A stretch of DNA of 64,000 nt from Otis tarda (Eukaryota > Chordata > Aves > Otidiformes > Otididae), in NCBI GenBank assembly GCA_026413225.1, contig CM048575.1, positions 8,524,501 to 8,588,500 of the forward strand. Reading direction: 5' to 3'. The translations under genes were made by a program, and so were the position numbers. The notes below the pieces were generated by a model. It saw only the letters and a list, made by a program, of their open reading frames with translations. It searched no databases and was not told the origin of the DNA. Below, in pieces: positions 14,401 through 27,450 of the stretch. Numbering within the stretch: position 1 is the stretch's first letter; every line of letters starts with the position of its first letter.

Positions 14401-17400
14401 GTTGTAGGAATAATTATCTGATGGGTCTGCAGCTGATGGCTTTTCATTGCTTAACCTACGTGAAAGTGCAGGCTGAGGGGATGGGAGCACACTCTCAATT
14501 TAGATTAATTTTTGGATGCTGACATCCGAGACCAGGCACCCGTATTCCCCCCTTCACGTTCTGCTGTCTTAGATGCATTCAGAGATGTTCTTCTCTTCAT
14601 GTGGGATATAACTGGTTTTCTCTCTGCCTTCAGCCCTATTAAGTAAATAAGTGATCATGACTTTTCCTAATACTACAGCAGCAGGCGGTCTGACCAACTG
14701 AAAACTTTGTTGCTCATTTCCCTTCTGTCCCTTGAGGTCTGTGTCTGTGAAGTGCAAAAAGAAGAGAGAGTCTAAAAGATTCATCAGCAGGGAATCACTG
14801 ATGTGCTGTGGACTAGGAAATGGACCACCTCTTCAGACCTCAGTATGCATCCAGGACAGCCTCCTCTGCGGAGGAGGAAGCCATTGTGCGCTCCCTGCAC
14901 GCTCCCCTGCGCCATGAGCCAGCTCCTAGACAGTGAGCGATGACACAGGCCCGTATGAGGTTAATGCATTACGTGCCATGCACAAGCAAGATCTAGAGCC
15001 GAGAGGGGTACTGAAGCCTGCCCAAGGTTTCCTGACACAACCCTGGCACCTGGCTGTCAGGGAACAGGGCAGTTGCTCAGGAGAATGTTGTTATTTACAG
15101 CGCCAAGGATGTGCATCCCCATTCATCTGGGGAACAAAGGCACTGTTTTGGCCCCAGGAATGTGGACAGTCCTGTGTGTAGGTAAATAAACATCTTGTTC
15201 CTTCATTCCTTTTTCAGCTGTGTAGTTCCTGCACACTTCCCTCCTTGTCTTTGCGCAGCCATGTCTGTGTCCAGATCTCTGGTTGGTATTCCAGGGTCTT
15301 TATTTCTGTCTGTCTCAGTCCTGAAACTGCCCTGGAAGGCTCTTAAGTGCTTCTGGTGCTGCAGTTGGCGGGAGCAAAGCCTTCCAGGCTGCATTAGTGC
15401 TGCTTCAGGCTGGCAGGCAGCAGATGGAAAATAAACTAGTTCAGGAGCTCTGGGGATGGTAATGGTGCTGCAGGCAATAGAGAATAAACATGGTTAAACA
15501 GCAGAATACAGAGTATTCATCCCTGCAGCTTTAGGGTTTTACAGGGATGGCAGGGGAAGCTGTCCCAAATGACAGGCCCCAGGGGCTATGCTGCAGGCTG
15601 ACCGGCAGCGGTGTGGCCTGCCTTGCTCTGTGTCTCTCTCTTCCTCTCGCACCAAGGTGGAGCTCTTTCGGTCTGCCTGCAAGTCGTCCCTTTCCCTTCA
15701 GTGCTGAGTACTGCGGAGTGGAAATGACTGGAAGCATCTAGAACCCTTCTGGGGCTGCTCCAAGGGGGACATTGTGTTTCAGTGGTGTTTTCCATTGGAG
15801 GATCTCTGCGTGGGCTTTGCAGGCCATCCCACCAGCTATTGCAGAGGGAGAAACTGAGGCACAGGGTGATTGGGATCTTGCAGAAGTCTCTGGAGTAGAC
15901 GATGGGGTTTGTGGTTCCCCGATATATGTCTGAATGGGTTGCCAGTGCTCCCTGTGGAGGAAGGGGCCAAAATGCTCCATCCAGTCCTGAGGCTGGAGAC
16001 CTAGAGGGGAACCTGACTAGAGCAGGGCAGCTGTGCAGGGTAGCAGTGGCATGGACCTCGGCGCAGGTGTAAGTTAAGTTGCTTTCTGCAGAGTTACAAG
16101 GGCTCAGTTCATTTGCTTTGTGTTCTTGTAATGTGGATAGTAATGTATTTGACTGCCTTTGTTTCCCTGCGCATCAGTTAATTACAGAAATCACGATTTC
16201 CAGGTGCTCTGAATATCTGCATATTTAGGACATCTGGAAAAAGTTGGAAATTTTTCTGACGAAAGACTTTGAGGCCGACTCTGAGCAAATGATTCAGTTT
16301 GAATTACTCAGCCAGATGTAGTTATAATATGCTCATGCCAACAGTTCCTGGACACCGATCCCTATTGTAAATAGCTCAAAATCCTGCCAAGGGGTGTTAA
16401 TCTTTCAATTTGATGGCTGTGTTGTGTGCTGGAAAGAATGCAAATTAACTCTGAAGCTGAGAGGGGCCAGAGTGAATTTCTGCAAGAGACTGGAATGAAA
16501 TCTCACTTGCCTGTTCTTCCCAAACTAGGAGCTGGCACTGAAGTCTCTGGGAAATGAGGGGCTGTTTCTCTTTTCTTCTCTGGACACAAACAACGATCTG
16601 TACCTCAGTCCAGAAGAGTTCAAGCCGATAGCTGAGAAGCTGACGGGTAGGTACCTACCTTGCAGAGCTCTCTCTGCACAGACCAAGCAAGAAGCAGAGG
16701 TAACGCACTCAACGGTTTTTATTCATGTCTTATTTTTTTATGCGTACTGTTTTGGGTCTTATTTACATGAAGAGAGGCTGCTAAGCTTTACATGTTTTTG
16801 AAAAATTTTAAGCACTAGACATCACTTTCACAAAGTAGAGTTTTGTAAGACTGAAAATCCTATTGCTGGACTAGCAAAGTACATAAGTTACTTTGTCTAG
16901 AGCTTAAAGGGGATTTGGGGTGAGTGAATGCAACGAATACAGCTCAGCCCAGGCTAGGCCAAAACTATTAGCGAGTGGCAGCGCTTCATTTATACGCTCC
17001 TCCGGCTATAGCAGTTCCTCTCAGGTAGCAGTTGTGAGAGATCATGTTTGGAGGCTGTGTCAGCCTGTAGCAAAGGTCTCTTGGTGGTGCCAAGCAGGAG
17101 GAAGTGTGGTGATGATCGTGTAGAGGAGAGCTTGCAGTGCAGTTGAAATACAGGCAGTTGTTTACCTGGCTAAAGCATGTGTTCTTATCCCTCCTAGGTG
17201 AAATAAGATTGCTTAGCTGAGCCACAAGGTTTAGAGAGTTGTCCGTGAAAAGGAAGGCTCCCCTTTAATTCATGCAACTAAAGATGGTCTCGGGTCAATC
17301 TGAGTTCTGCCGCTGAATACAGTGTAGGGACAGCTGAGAAACTTCCAGTGCTCCGGGATTTGCCAGGATAAATGTGTAGTCACTTCACAATTGCTTACAA

Positions 17401-20400
17401 GGGCAGGGAGGTGAAACAGCTCCTTAAATTCCTGTCCGTTTGTTTAGGAGTTGCTCCCGTCTCAGAATTTGAAGAAGAAGAGACGCCTGATCCCAGTGGG
17501 GAGACGTTGTCCATTGTGGCTAAATTCCAGCCTTTGGTCATGGAAACGATGACGAAGAGCAAAGACGGTTTCTTGGGAGTAAGTATCATGCAGGATGTCT
17601 ACAGCCAGAAATTCTGGTATAAACACGTCCAATAGGCTGGTGATGTCACCAGGAATAAGTCCTAGTGCGTTAGGAGGGGGAGATGGTCTTGCTTAAGCCC
17701 ACGGGATTTGCTTGGATGAGCAAGCTCACTGCTTTCTGCAGCGTTTCATTGTTTTCAGTGCACTCAGCAGCACTGTGCTCCAATTAATACGCCCTTCCTG
17801 GGAAGCTTGAAGCAGACATTAGAGATAGCTCTCCTGGAGCTAAGTCCAAAAGCAGTAGCGTTATATGGTATGTTCCCCTCTCTCTCATGTCCTGTTACTC
17901 ACACAATTGAAAGTTGACTATTTGGTGGTGTTTTGGGGTAGTAGGAAGAATTTAAGACATTACATATTTTTTTTCCCCTTCTGCAAAGGCCTGCTTGCAT
18001 CCATCAGCATTACTGCATGTTTGAAGAGTCCAGTCTAGACTCCAACAGTGTATTTTGTTCACAGATTTCTCACGTCGCTCTCTCTGGGCTGAGGAATTGG
18101 ACTGCCGCAGCAACCCCTATGAGCGTAATGCTTGCCAGGCAGTTCAAAGCCTTTCTTCCTCCAAAGAATAAACTGCATCTTGGGGATCCGTGGTGGATAA
18201 TTCCTAGTGAACTGAACATCTTCACTGGGTATCTTTCCAACAACAGATTTTACCCTCCCCCTCCCAAGGGCAAAGAGGTGAGATATGAAACTCGGTTTCT
18301 ATATATGTGAGTGGTATTTTGTATAAATGTTCTGCCTTATAGCCCAGATGAATCACAGGAATGCATAGAGGGACAAGGCTATTGTGTTACGTCTCCCTGA
18401 ACTTTTTAAGGGAGCAAAAAGGCTGAAGTGTACAGCCAGGAGCACCATCTGCTAAATTGGAGGCAAAACTAAAAGCAGGCAAAAGCTCTGGATGTCTGTT
18501 GTGGCCAGATAAGGCTGACTTGAGTAACTTCATCTTGCTTTAAGTGTTTGGGGTTTTAGACTGGTCTTCCCTGGACAGGGAGGGGAGAGGGTTATGCAGA
18601 AAGCACTTGTATGAAGTGATCATGCCTTGTGGAAGAGTTGCCTAGTGCCACCCCAGAGGTGAACGTTTCATTGACAAGTGAAATGATGTGTATACATAGT
18701 TGTAAAGCCAGGCGTGTCTATCACTCTCCCCCGGGATGCCCGGGTAGGTGTTAGTGATCCCACAGTTGATACACCTTCGCAGACTTTATTGATTGCATAC
18801 CCACTATTTCAAAGTCTTAAGTAGTATTGATGGAGGCATCCTTGTAGATCAGTTTACCGTACTCAGACAGTCAACCAACTAGGATCATGGAAACTTGCAA
18901 ACAATGGGAGTGGCATTAAAAGCGTGCAAGATGGATTTATTTTTTAAAAGCAGTCTCTTGCTTTATCTCCTTGATTTGTGCTTAGGTAGATCTCCAAGCT
19001 AATTTTTAAGTCATAGCCATTCTCTTGCCTTCCTGACCTGGTGGGGAGTTACTTTGGAGCTGCGGCTGACCTGCTGTGGAGGAACCGTTCTCATTTTTGC
19101 TCTCTTACAATTCTTTCCCTAGATCATAATCCACAAGCTTTTGAGCATGTTCCACCCACGCCCCTTTGTCAAAACCCGCTTTGCTCCCCAAGGAGCTGTG
19201 GCCTGCATCCAAGCCCTCAGCACCTTCTACTACACCATAGCATTCAGGTAAGGCGATCGGTTCAAGGTGGGCTTGGGGACTTTGAGAAGGGCTTGGGGGC
19301 ACATCTGAATTTGTTCCATTTCTCAGGGGAGTGGAGAAGGCTGCTGTGAGCCGTGGCAGAGAGCGTGAGTGTCATTGCACGTGCAGTCGTGTTCCCAAGC
19401 AAGATCAGACGTGTCCTGGCTGGGAGGGAAGCGAAGCCGTTGGAGGAAGAGAGTGGTTCACAGCCAGCTCTTGTTCGTGTGTTATGCTTTGCTGACGCCT
19501 GAAGAGGGCACCCGTGTTTGCAGTGTCACTGAGTCCCTGGTGAGGCAGGGACAGTTGCCCAGATGCAGGACAGCAGCCGTTGTTCATCACCCTTGGTTTG
19601 GGGGTGTCCATCATCCCTGGCTGAAAGGGGAGTCTGATTAGCAAGATATTGGTTAGATTTTGGTTAATCCGTGGGTGGAGCACCTTTCCAAGGGGGAGAG
19701 CCTGGGGAATTGTTCTCTTGTTTTACTGGGAGTGTTACACAGCTTTTATTTGCCTGGTCAAGCTGGAAGGGAGGCTGAAGGGATCTTAGTCTGTTCCTGT
19801 GTTTCAAGGAATGATAATGTAATTCATCTTTCCTGGATGGACGCTTATTGCCCAGTTCCAAAAGGCATAGATATTGGAGATGATCCTGACCCAGGGGATC
19901 TGCTCCAGTCTTTTGCTCTCTTCCTTATGTGACATGAAAAGCTTTTTGAACTGAACCTCTCTGCCCTAGTTTAGCTTCATAATTTCTGGTGCCTGGAGAT
20001 AACTTTTCCCTGCTGTCATCTGTAGCATATGATCCATTCCCTCCCCCCGGCACTGTAGCTGATGGCTCCTTTCTCATTTCAGGATCCATGCTGAGTTCCA
20101 GCTGAACGAGCCACCGGACTTCCCCTTCTGGTTTTCCCCAGGCCAGTTCACAGGTCACATCATCCTCTCCAAGGATTCTTCCCACGTCCGAGAGTTTAAG
20201 CTCTTTGTCCCTAACAACAGGTACAGCTGTTTCTTTCTTTCCCTGGGTGCTGAATAGACCCGAGTATTCTTGTAAATGAAGCCCAGTGGAACCCGGGGGC
20301 TCTGGGATTCTGTCCTGTGTAGGACAGGAGGGCCATGTTTAGGGGGAGGCTGGGAAGGCTTTTTATATGAAGATATGAGTGCAGTGGCAGCCCTGTCCCA

Positions 20401-23400
20401 TGTGGTTTGTGGGCATCCTGGCCTGTGCAGGGAAGGCAGATCAGCAGTCTGAGCTTTGGGCTGGCTTTTTCTGCTGTTTGCTTATCTGTTTTCCCTCCAC
20501 ATCCTTCTCTGCCAGCAGTCATCACGGTCCTCATGTCCTCAATTCTCCTGTTACAGTTACTCCCTAAACTGGTTCTAATGCATTTTTTTTTCAGGAATAG
20601 CTCTGTTTATCAACAGGTCTGGGGGCATCTGGCTTGGAAGAGGCAGGGAAGGACAAGGGCAGAGGAGGGACAGTGGAGAAGCAGGGCAAAGGTTGCTGGA
20701 CATGGAGCATGCAGTTGGGGATTGTTGTCCTTGCACAACCTGGCTGCAACTGGCACATCCTTCAACTCGGCGTCCAAGCCTGAGCTGTCCTGTGCCAAAC
20801 CATTTTAGAGGGAGGTACCTGCATACACACGGAAAGACGTGCAAGGATGGGGAATTTAAGTTGTCCTGATACTGCCCCAGAGACAGGCAGCAGTCTCTTT
20901 GTTAGTAGGGAAACTCACCTTTGTTAGTAGTCCCCTCACCTGTCCCAGCAGTCCCTGGCTGTGGAAGGACCCTTGCAGATGTCGGATACCTGCTGCAAGC
21001 TGCAGAAGACTCCTCGAGTGTCTGTGATGGATAAGCTCATTATTTTCAGCCAAGTCCCTGGAAAATATGCGTGAATCAAGCTCTGCAGTTGCCTGTAAAA
21101 CTAGCAAATGCATCTCTACTAGTTGCTGACCCATTTCAGGGTCTGACTCACTCACCAGTAGCCACCACCCACCTCCTCACTTGGAGGATGGGGAGAGACA
21201 GGCAGGGTGTGGAGAGCAGCCCCTGGCAATCCCAGTGCCTGGCTTAAGGCACAGAAGTACAGCAAAGCCTGATGCTCTTACTTCAACATATTTTTTGCTT
21301 GGTGTTTCACAGATTAAGGTTTTGTGTGCATACCTTCTCAGTAGCTCATTCCTGCTCTCTGACAAGCAGCTGGAAGCGTTTCAGGGGAAAGAAGCTTCAA
21401 ATCTCTTTGCCCATGACGGCTGGAGTGAAAATTCTATTATAACATTACCCTGGTGACTCAATCCCTGTGGCTCTGTCAGCACATTTGTTACAGCAAGCAG
21501 ACACTTACGGCTCTGCCAGCAACTCCTTACAAAAGCCTTTTCCTTCCAAAAAACCACTTTTAAAAGTTCAGCAGAATCAGAACGTGCAAGTTAAGTGCTG
21601 AGGAGGAAGGGGGAGCAAAGACACCTTTCTTTTCCTCACTTTGAAAGTACTCGGAGGTGTGAGTGCGTTTACCCAGTGCTTGGTTATTTCCCTTGCCCTG
21701 ATCCAGCAGGTATGTTTGCTGGTCTTGTGTGGAGAACATGGTGATCTCCCAGAGGCTCTGGGCTTCTGTGCTGACCCTGCAAGAGGAGCACTGGATGTTC
21801 TCATTTATTTGGGGTTTCCCATACACATCTTTAGCCTTGGGTGACTCTGAACGTATTGGGTTCACCTTTCAGGTCTCTGAACGTTGATATGGAATGGCTG
21901 TATGGGGCGAGTGAAAGCAGCAACATGGAAGTGGATATCGGCTACCTGCCTCAGGTCTGTAGTCACTCTCAGTCCTCCGTGTGCGTGCAGCATCTCAGCA
22001 GGGATTTATGCTGCCATGGCCCTGGGCTGTATAACCTCAGTTATCCCTGCTCTTTAGAGCTTTCTCTTGAACATTTCAATACAGCAATATAATCTCTGTT
22101 GATCTGTGCATATCCTCTGCAGCTATGTGGCTCCCTATTGCCAGTTCTTATGATTTTTTTTTTCCCCTCTGTGTGGATTGAATCCTAAGCTCCTGGAGTC
22201 ATGTGACTTTCAATTTTTAAAAAGTTATCTGACAGGGAGGGGGAAGAGTAGGAGCTGAACCCAAGCCCTGAGCCCAGAGGAGAGTATGAACAGCAGCGTG
22301 TCTGAATTTAGAAACTGCATGAGGTTTTTGCTCTATTTTGTGGTAATCCCAGCTCTTGGGACTGGAAACATAAGTCAAGTTTTTGAATGCCTGAATTCAA
22401 CAGTCCCATTTTCTCCTAAACTAGATCCGTGTTTCCTTTTAATTACCAAAATTCAGGAAAAGACACTTAACAAAATAATATCAGATGTACCAGAACACTG
22501 AACTACGCTCCTGAACAGCTTGCTTTCCCTGCTGCACCCTCTTGTGGCTAGCCACGGGCCCTGTACAGGCTGTGCTGGTGGTAAGAGCGAGAGCTTCACA
22601 CTGGCCCTGCGGGTCCCAAAGATTTTAAGGATCTGATGTCCCACAGTCAAAAGTCTTCACTGGGAAGGGGGAACACGGAGTGAACAGGTCGCAGGCATTT
22701 CTAGTCTAGCGAGCACAGTCAGACAATAACTGAAGGAAATTACGTTCTTATATTGGAGAATAGCTTTCCTGCTATTCCCCAATAAAACACATCTGCAACT
22801 GGTAAAGTGCAGCTCCTGGAGACGATAGATGAAGCTGTATCTTCATTAGAAGCTGCACGGTCTTTATTTTGCATTTTTGTCCTATCATGGAGTACAGAAA
22901 AACCAGGAGTAGGATATCTGCAATGTCCAACTCTTAGCCTGTTCTCTTGCAGATGGAGCTGGAATCGACAGGGCCTTCCATCCCCTCTGTGATCCATGAC
23001 GAGAATGGAAATGTGATTGACAGCAGGGATCCCTCAGGGGAGCCCATTCAGTTTGTGTTCGAAGAGATAACCTGGCAGCAGGAAATCCCCTGGGAAGAGG
23101 CAGCCCAGAAGCTGGAAGTAGCCATGTATCCATTTAAGAAGGTGAGGAAGGGGCGGGGCTCTTCCTTGGCACATTTATTTGTGGCAGGTCATCTTCACTG
23201 AGACATCTAGTCACCTCGAAGACCAGCAGAAACCAGAGGCTACAACCCAATCAGCATTCAGAATAGTGTGAGGGTCTGTGAGCTCAGTGTGTGCCTCCCG
23301 GGCTTGATGGAGTTCCAGTTTCCAGATGAGGGAGTACAGCATCTCTGAAAGGGGTCGCACAGCAGCACAGGCAGGAGCAAAGCCTAGACGTCATGTGTCC

Positions 23401-26400
23401 CAGGCTTGGATTGTAAATGTAGGCTCATGCTTCCTTCCTCTTATCAGTAGCTGCCGACGCGATTTCTGAGTGAAGTAGGTAATCGCGCTGTTTACAAATG
23501 GTTTTCCTCTGGCATTACTTTTGCAATGTTCGGCTACCTTTGGACCAAGCGTTCCTTATCAGCGGAAAACACACAATCCGCCTGTGCCTCTGCATCCTGC
23601 AGTGAGACACAGATTTATAGCATTGGGTGACCCAAACTATATCACATGCCAGTAGCCTGTGGAGCAGATGGCTACTGCCTGTCACTGCTTCCTTGGCCAA
23701 AGGGACACGTTTCAATGGCTGCCTCCTTGTGCCTGAGCTTACAAATGACCCTTTGAGCTGCCAAGATGTTAATAAAGTTCCCTTCATTTGAGTGATTGGA
23801 ACAATCTCTGTGCAGGGTCCCTCGCAGTCAGTTTTTAGGCCGTTTCAGTGAGGTTTTGTAATAAATACATGAAGGCCTGATTTCCCAGGCTGCTGAGGTG
23901 TGTTTGCAGACAGCCTGCCCGCAGTTGTGCAGATGCTCTCTGCAGTGTGTAAAGATGGGGCTCTGTGGGAGCCAGTAACAGCCCACATGCTGTGAGGGGC
24001 TCGCTACAATCTCAGCGGGAGATGAAGTTGTCCCTGGGCATTGCACTACAGGTGTCATTTGGTTTAATCTGTGGGAACTACTGCAGATTAAGTTCTGTGT
24101 GCATCACCTGTGGCATGTGGCAGGTCTGGTTCCTTCAGACTCTGCTGATATTTGAGATGGGCTGTTCTGTGTCTATTTCTCAAGCTGCCTCTCTGCCTCC
24201 AGGTCTCCTACCTTCCCTTCACACAAGCTTTTGAGCGAGCAAAAGCAGAAAAGAAGCTGGTGCACTCAATCCTGCTGTGGGGTGCCCTGGACGACCAGTC
24301 CTGCTGAGGTGAGGACATTCCCAGCATAGCTGGAGGAATGATGTGCCTTGTTCAGGCTCTGAGAAGAGCTAGGGGTCAGGGAACCAGCAGTCAATGTTGT
24401 TTTACTCATTTTGGCACTGAGGATGCTGAATAGAAATGGGCTGGAAGCGGGGAATTACCGATCAGAGCTTAGGTCCTTAGTGGCAGGATCAGATCTATTT
24501 GAGACAAACTCTGGACCAACTCTCTAATTCAAGTGCAGTGGTTGAGGTGGAGTCATGGGTCGGGTCTTTCTCTTTTCTCTTCCTTTCTGTCTGCTTGTGT
24601 AGAGGCAGCGTCTGCACGGTGAAAGGGACGCTGCTCTCTGCTTTGTCCCTGACACTTGCACAGGAGAAGCCAGAGCCAGGTGTGTGCTTGGGATTATCTT
24701 GATGAGTAGCTTTCCGCGCCCCCACCTAAGTATTTGCATGCCACGTTGAGCAGGAGTGATGGGTGGCAGAGGGGCAGATATGTTTAGTCATGCCACCCTG
24801 AAAAACTCTCCAGCATGTATGAGCTCTGCTTGTCATGAACAGAAAGAGGCACTCAGGGTGGATCCGCAGGGCCTGATCCTTTCCTAAATGCACAACGCCA
24901 GTCAGCCTCCATGGCAAGCTTGCCCTGGTCCTTCTGTGGCCTTGCAGGCAACTGGGGTCTGCTCTGGTGAGTATTCTCTGACAGCAGCACACAGGAGAAA
25001 CAGTAAGTTGTGGAAAATTGCCAACAAAGGAGAAAAAAGACAATGAGCCGGGCCTCGGGGGGGGAGCCCGAGTCCAGCAGCCAGAGTGGTGGCATTGCAG
25101 TGGCATCAACCATGGCAACAGTCAGCTCAGGAAACACAGCAAACCACTGTCTGCCTCTCTTCCTCTGCCAGGTTCAGGGCGAACTCTCCGGGAGACCGTC
25201 CTGGAAAGTTCGCCCATCCTCGCCTTGCTGAACGAGAGCTTCATTAGCAGCTGGTCGCTGGTGAAGGAGCTGGAAGAGCTGCAGGTGAGTGTTGCAGCCA
25301 TATCTACCTTCTTTGCATTCAGTGCTGGTGAACTCGGACGATGCTTGGCACAGAGATGCCAGCAGGAGAGGGGAGCTTGCACCCATGCCAGTGGGAGATT
25401 GCAGCTCCAAGCCCTCCGTGTCCTAGCGATTGCAGGGGCCAAGCAAACACCAGATGGAGGCAGGCTAAGAAAATGGCACAATCACCCCCTTCGCTCTGTC
25501 GTCGTGCCAATTTTAAAAGCTAAATCAGATGCTTCACTCTGAGATAGCCCTGCCCAAAGCCATTTGTGCCATCAGCAAACTGACTTCTCTGTCACTCAGG
25601 GAGCAAACAAATACTGTCTCTGATTCTGAGTCTCCTGATTGCACCACAAGCCTGTCTCTGGGCCTATACTCTCAGCTGGGGTCAGTCACAGAGCTGGAGA
25701 CTTTGGGAGAAGCTGGGATCACACTGTTGGTCTGCCTGGGAACTGCTAGTGGTGGGGTGATTTTATTGTTCGGGGAGAAAATCTATGGCTGAAATGTGAG
25801 AGGGAGACTGACTGAAAGGGAATTAGTAAAGCAGATCATGAGAATGGAACCAGTCACCACTGTGCTACAAAGCAGCTCTTCGGTCCCTGCCTTCCTCCTG
25901 TGTTTGGTGTACTCCTGTGCCGTTCTGCTAGTTTTCGTGTGTGCAAACATGTTTCTTTTGGGTCTCCCTACAGACCAACAGAGAGAATGAGTTCTACAGC
26001 AAGCTGGCTGACCTGCACCTGGAGAAATACAACTTCCCTGTGGAGATGATCATCTGCCTCCCCAACGGCACGGTGGTACGTTCATTACCACTTCAGTTGG
26101 GCTTGGCTCTTCCCATTAGAATATGTCCTCTTCAGGACATATGTCCTCACCTGCAGACCCTGCAGTGAGTGTCCATCCCCCAGCCATTCCCTGGCTCCTC
26201 GAGCCATTGTGGGGCCACAGTCCCTCACGATGCTGTGCTCTCAGGGATGCTGCGGCAGACGGACTGCAGGTCTACCGAGAAATCTGAAAGAAATATCTTT
26301 TTATTCAGAGAACAACAGCAGCTCTTGGCGGGTGTGAAGGAAACAATCAGTCTTGAACCAGATGTCTGCATGTGATTCCTCATTGTCCCTGATTGGAGTC

Positions 26401-27450
26401 AGTGACCTTTGGGAAGCCATCGTAGCTTGTTTCCTGGGCCCATTGTCCCTTGTGCTCGTGCTTTGGAGAAAATCTCTCCTTATCAGCACCTTCTAGCACA
26501 TTTATCTTTCTCGATTCCCCAAGTTTGTCACAGCGGCTCAGCCATTAGCAAGTCCACACGCTTTGGCTCTGCTGTTCCCCCCAACAACCCCCCTGCCTTG
26601 GATTTGAAGAATGGCAACAGTTCCTGACACTTGACAGTGCAGCGCTTTGCTGTGTGTCAGCAGCCGGGCTGTCTGCAGTGGAGGATCCTGCCAGGGCTAA
26701 TCTAATTCTGCCCCACGCTTGCCAGGTATTAGCTAGTAACACGGGCAGTGACTCTTTGCTGTCTCTTTAGTGGCTCCCATCCGGATGAGGCTGCGGGCTG
26801 ATGGGTGGCTTCAGCTCAGCCTGTTGAGGTTGCAGTGTTCAGTGGACACATGTTCCCCTTTCCCACCTCCACGGGGGAGGGGAAAGCACAGAGGCATTTG
26901 AAGCTCAGGTGCTGGTTTTGCAGCTATGCTGGGCTGAGAGCGCACACCCCAGCAGTCAGCGTGGTCAGGCTGCCCTCTCCCCAGCCCTTGCTCAGAGCTG
27001 GGTTTTATGCCTGCGTGATTTTTCACAAATCGCCTTCATCTTCTCCTTAACCTAACTGAGGGGTCAGCACTCTTGAGGTAAGAAACAGACCGTTGTCTTT
27101 CTCTGACTGTAAAATGCAAACCTGAATCCTGGATGCTGAATTAGCGTTTGCAAAATATTAGAGATTCTTTAAGAGCTGTTACAGTCTTGTCACCTGTGTC
27201 CTCGCTAGAGGCCAAGGCAGTGGTTGGGGAATTGTTCTGGCCTTTAAAGTCCCCTCTCCTCTTCTGTTTTCTTTCCCAGATTCACCATATCAATGCCAAC
27301 TACTTCCTGGATATTACTTCTATGAAGCCTGAAGATGTTGAAAGTAGCATCTTTAGTTTCTCTAACAATTTTGAAGACCCTTCAACTGCAACTTACCTCC
27401 AGTTCCTGAAGGAAGGACTGCAAAGAGCAAAACCATACCTGCAGACCTAA
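11407..27450 (+). CDS. SELENON: Selenoprotein N, 12 coding exons, Sec at UGA 24305
   Basis: Exons: 11407-11514, 16529-16646, 17448-17578, 18065-18277, 19123-19247, 20083-20220, 21873-21954, 22953-23141, 24203-24308, 25172-25284, 25974-26075 and 27280-27450 (stop TAA). All junctions keep phase, giving 531 residues. SELENON is an ER membrane glycoprotein linked to calcium handling and redox, and its loss in human causes SEPN1 myopathy. An N-terminal membrane segment spans about residues 9-24. An EF-hand loop lies at about 55-66 ([12 protein letters not shown]). The redox motif SCUG has Sec at residue 403. The block [14 protein letters not shown] follows. The order and sequence closely match human SELENON; the primate Alu-derived exon is absent, as expected. 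The N-terminus is shorter than in human. ATG 11407 is chosen because it opens the membrane segment and joins exon 2 in frame. Confidence 0.95.
11690..12690. repeat. GC-rich minisatellite in SELENON intron 1
   Basis: About 1 kb of degenerate tandem units built on GGTTGAGGTGGCCACT and GGTGGCCACCAGGCTGAGG, with variable spacing and much internal change. It begins about 170 bases after exon 1. Long open frames across it, in several frames, are by-products of the repeat and not genes. Confidence 0.85.
12742..13083 (+). mobile_element. CR1 LINE 3'-end fragment
   Basis: The CR1 3' tail begins near TCTTCCAGTACCTCAATGGGGG and runs through GTTGGACTAGATGACCTTTGAAGGTCCCTTC to the terminal TTCTATGGTTCTATG. 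It sits directly behind the intron 1 minisatellite, in sense with SELENON. It is less diverged than the large CR1 at 3175-5858, so it is probably a younger copy. Confidence 0.93.
13084..16528 (+). other. SELENON intron 1, remainder
   Basis: The rest of the 5-kb first intron up to acceptor AG at 16527-16528. I see no exon, RNA gene or named repeat. Open frames here (for example around 14020-14360) lack family resemblance and overlap one another on both strands. Confidence 0.55.
24305..24307 (+). other. Selenocysteine UGA codon of SELENON
   Basis: The TGA stands in frame in exon 9 after ...DDQSC. One base later the exon ends (donor GTGAGG at 24309), and exon 10 goes on with [10 protein letters not shown]. 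Known SELENON has SCUG here, so this is recoding and not a break. Family literature describes a selenocysteine redefinition stem-loop just 3' of this UGA. In this gene that stem would be built almost wholly from exon 10, so it exists only in spliced RNA. Confidence 0.95.
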
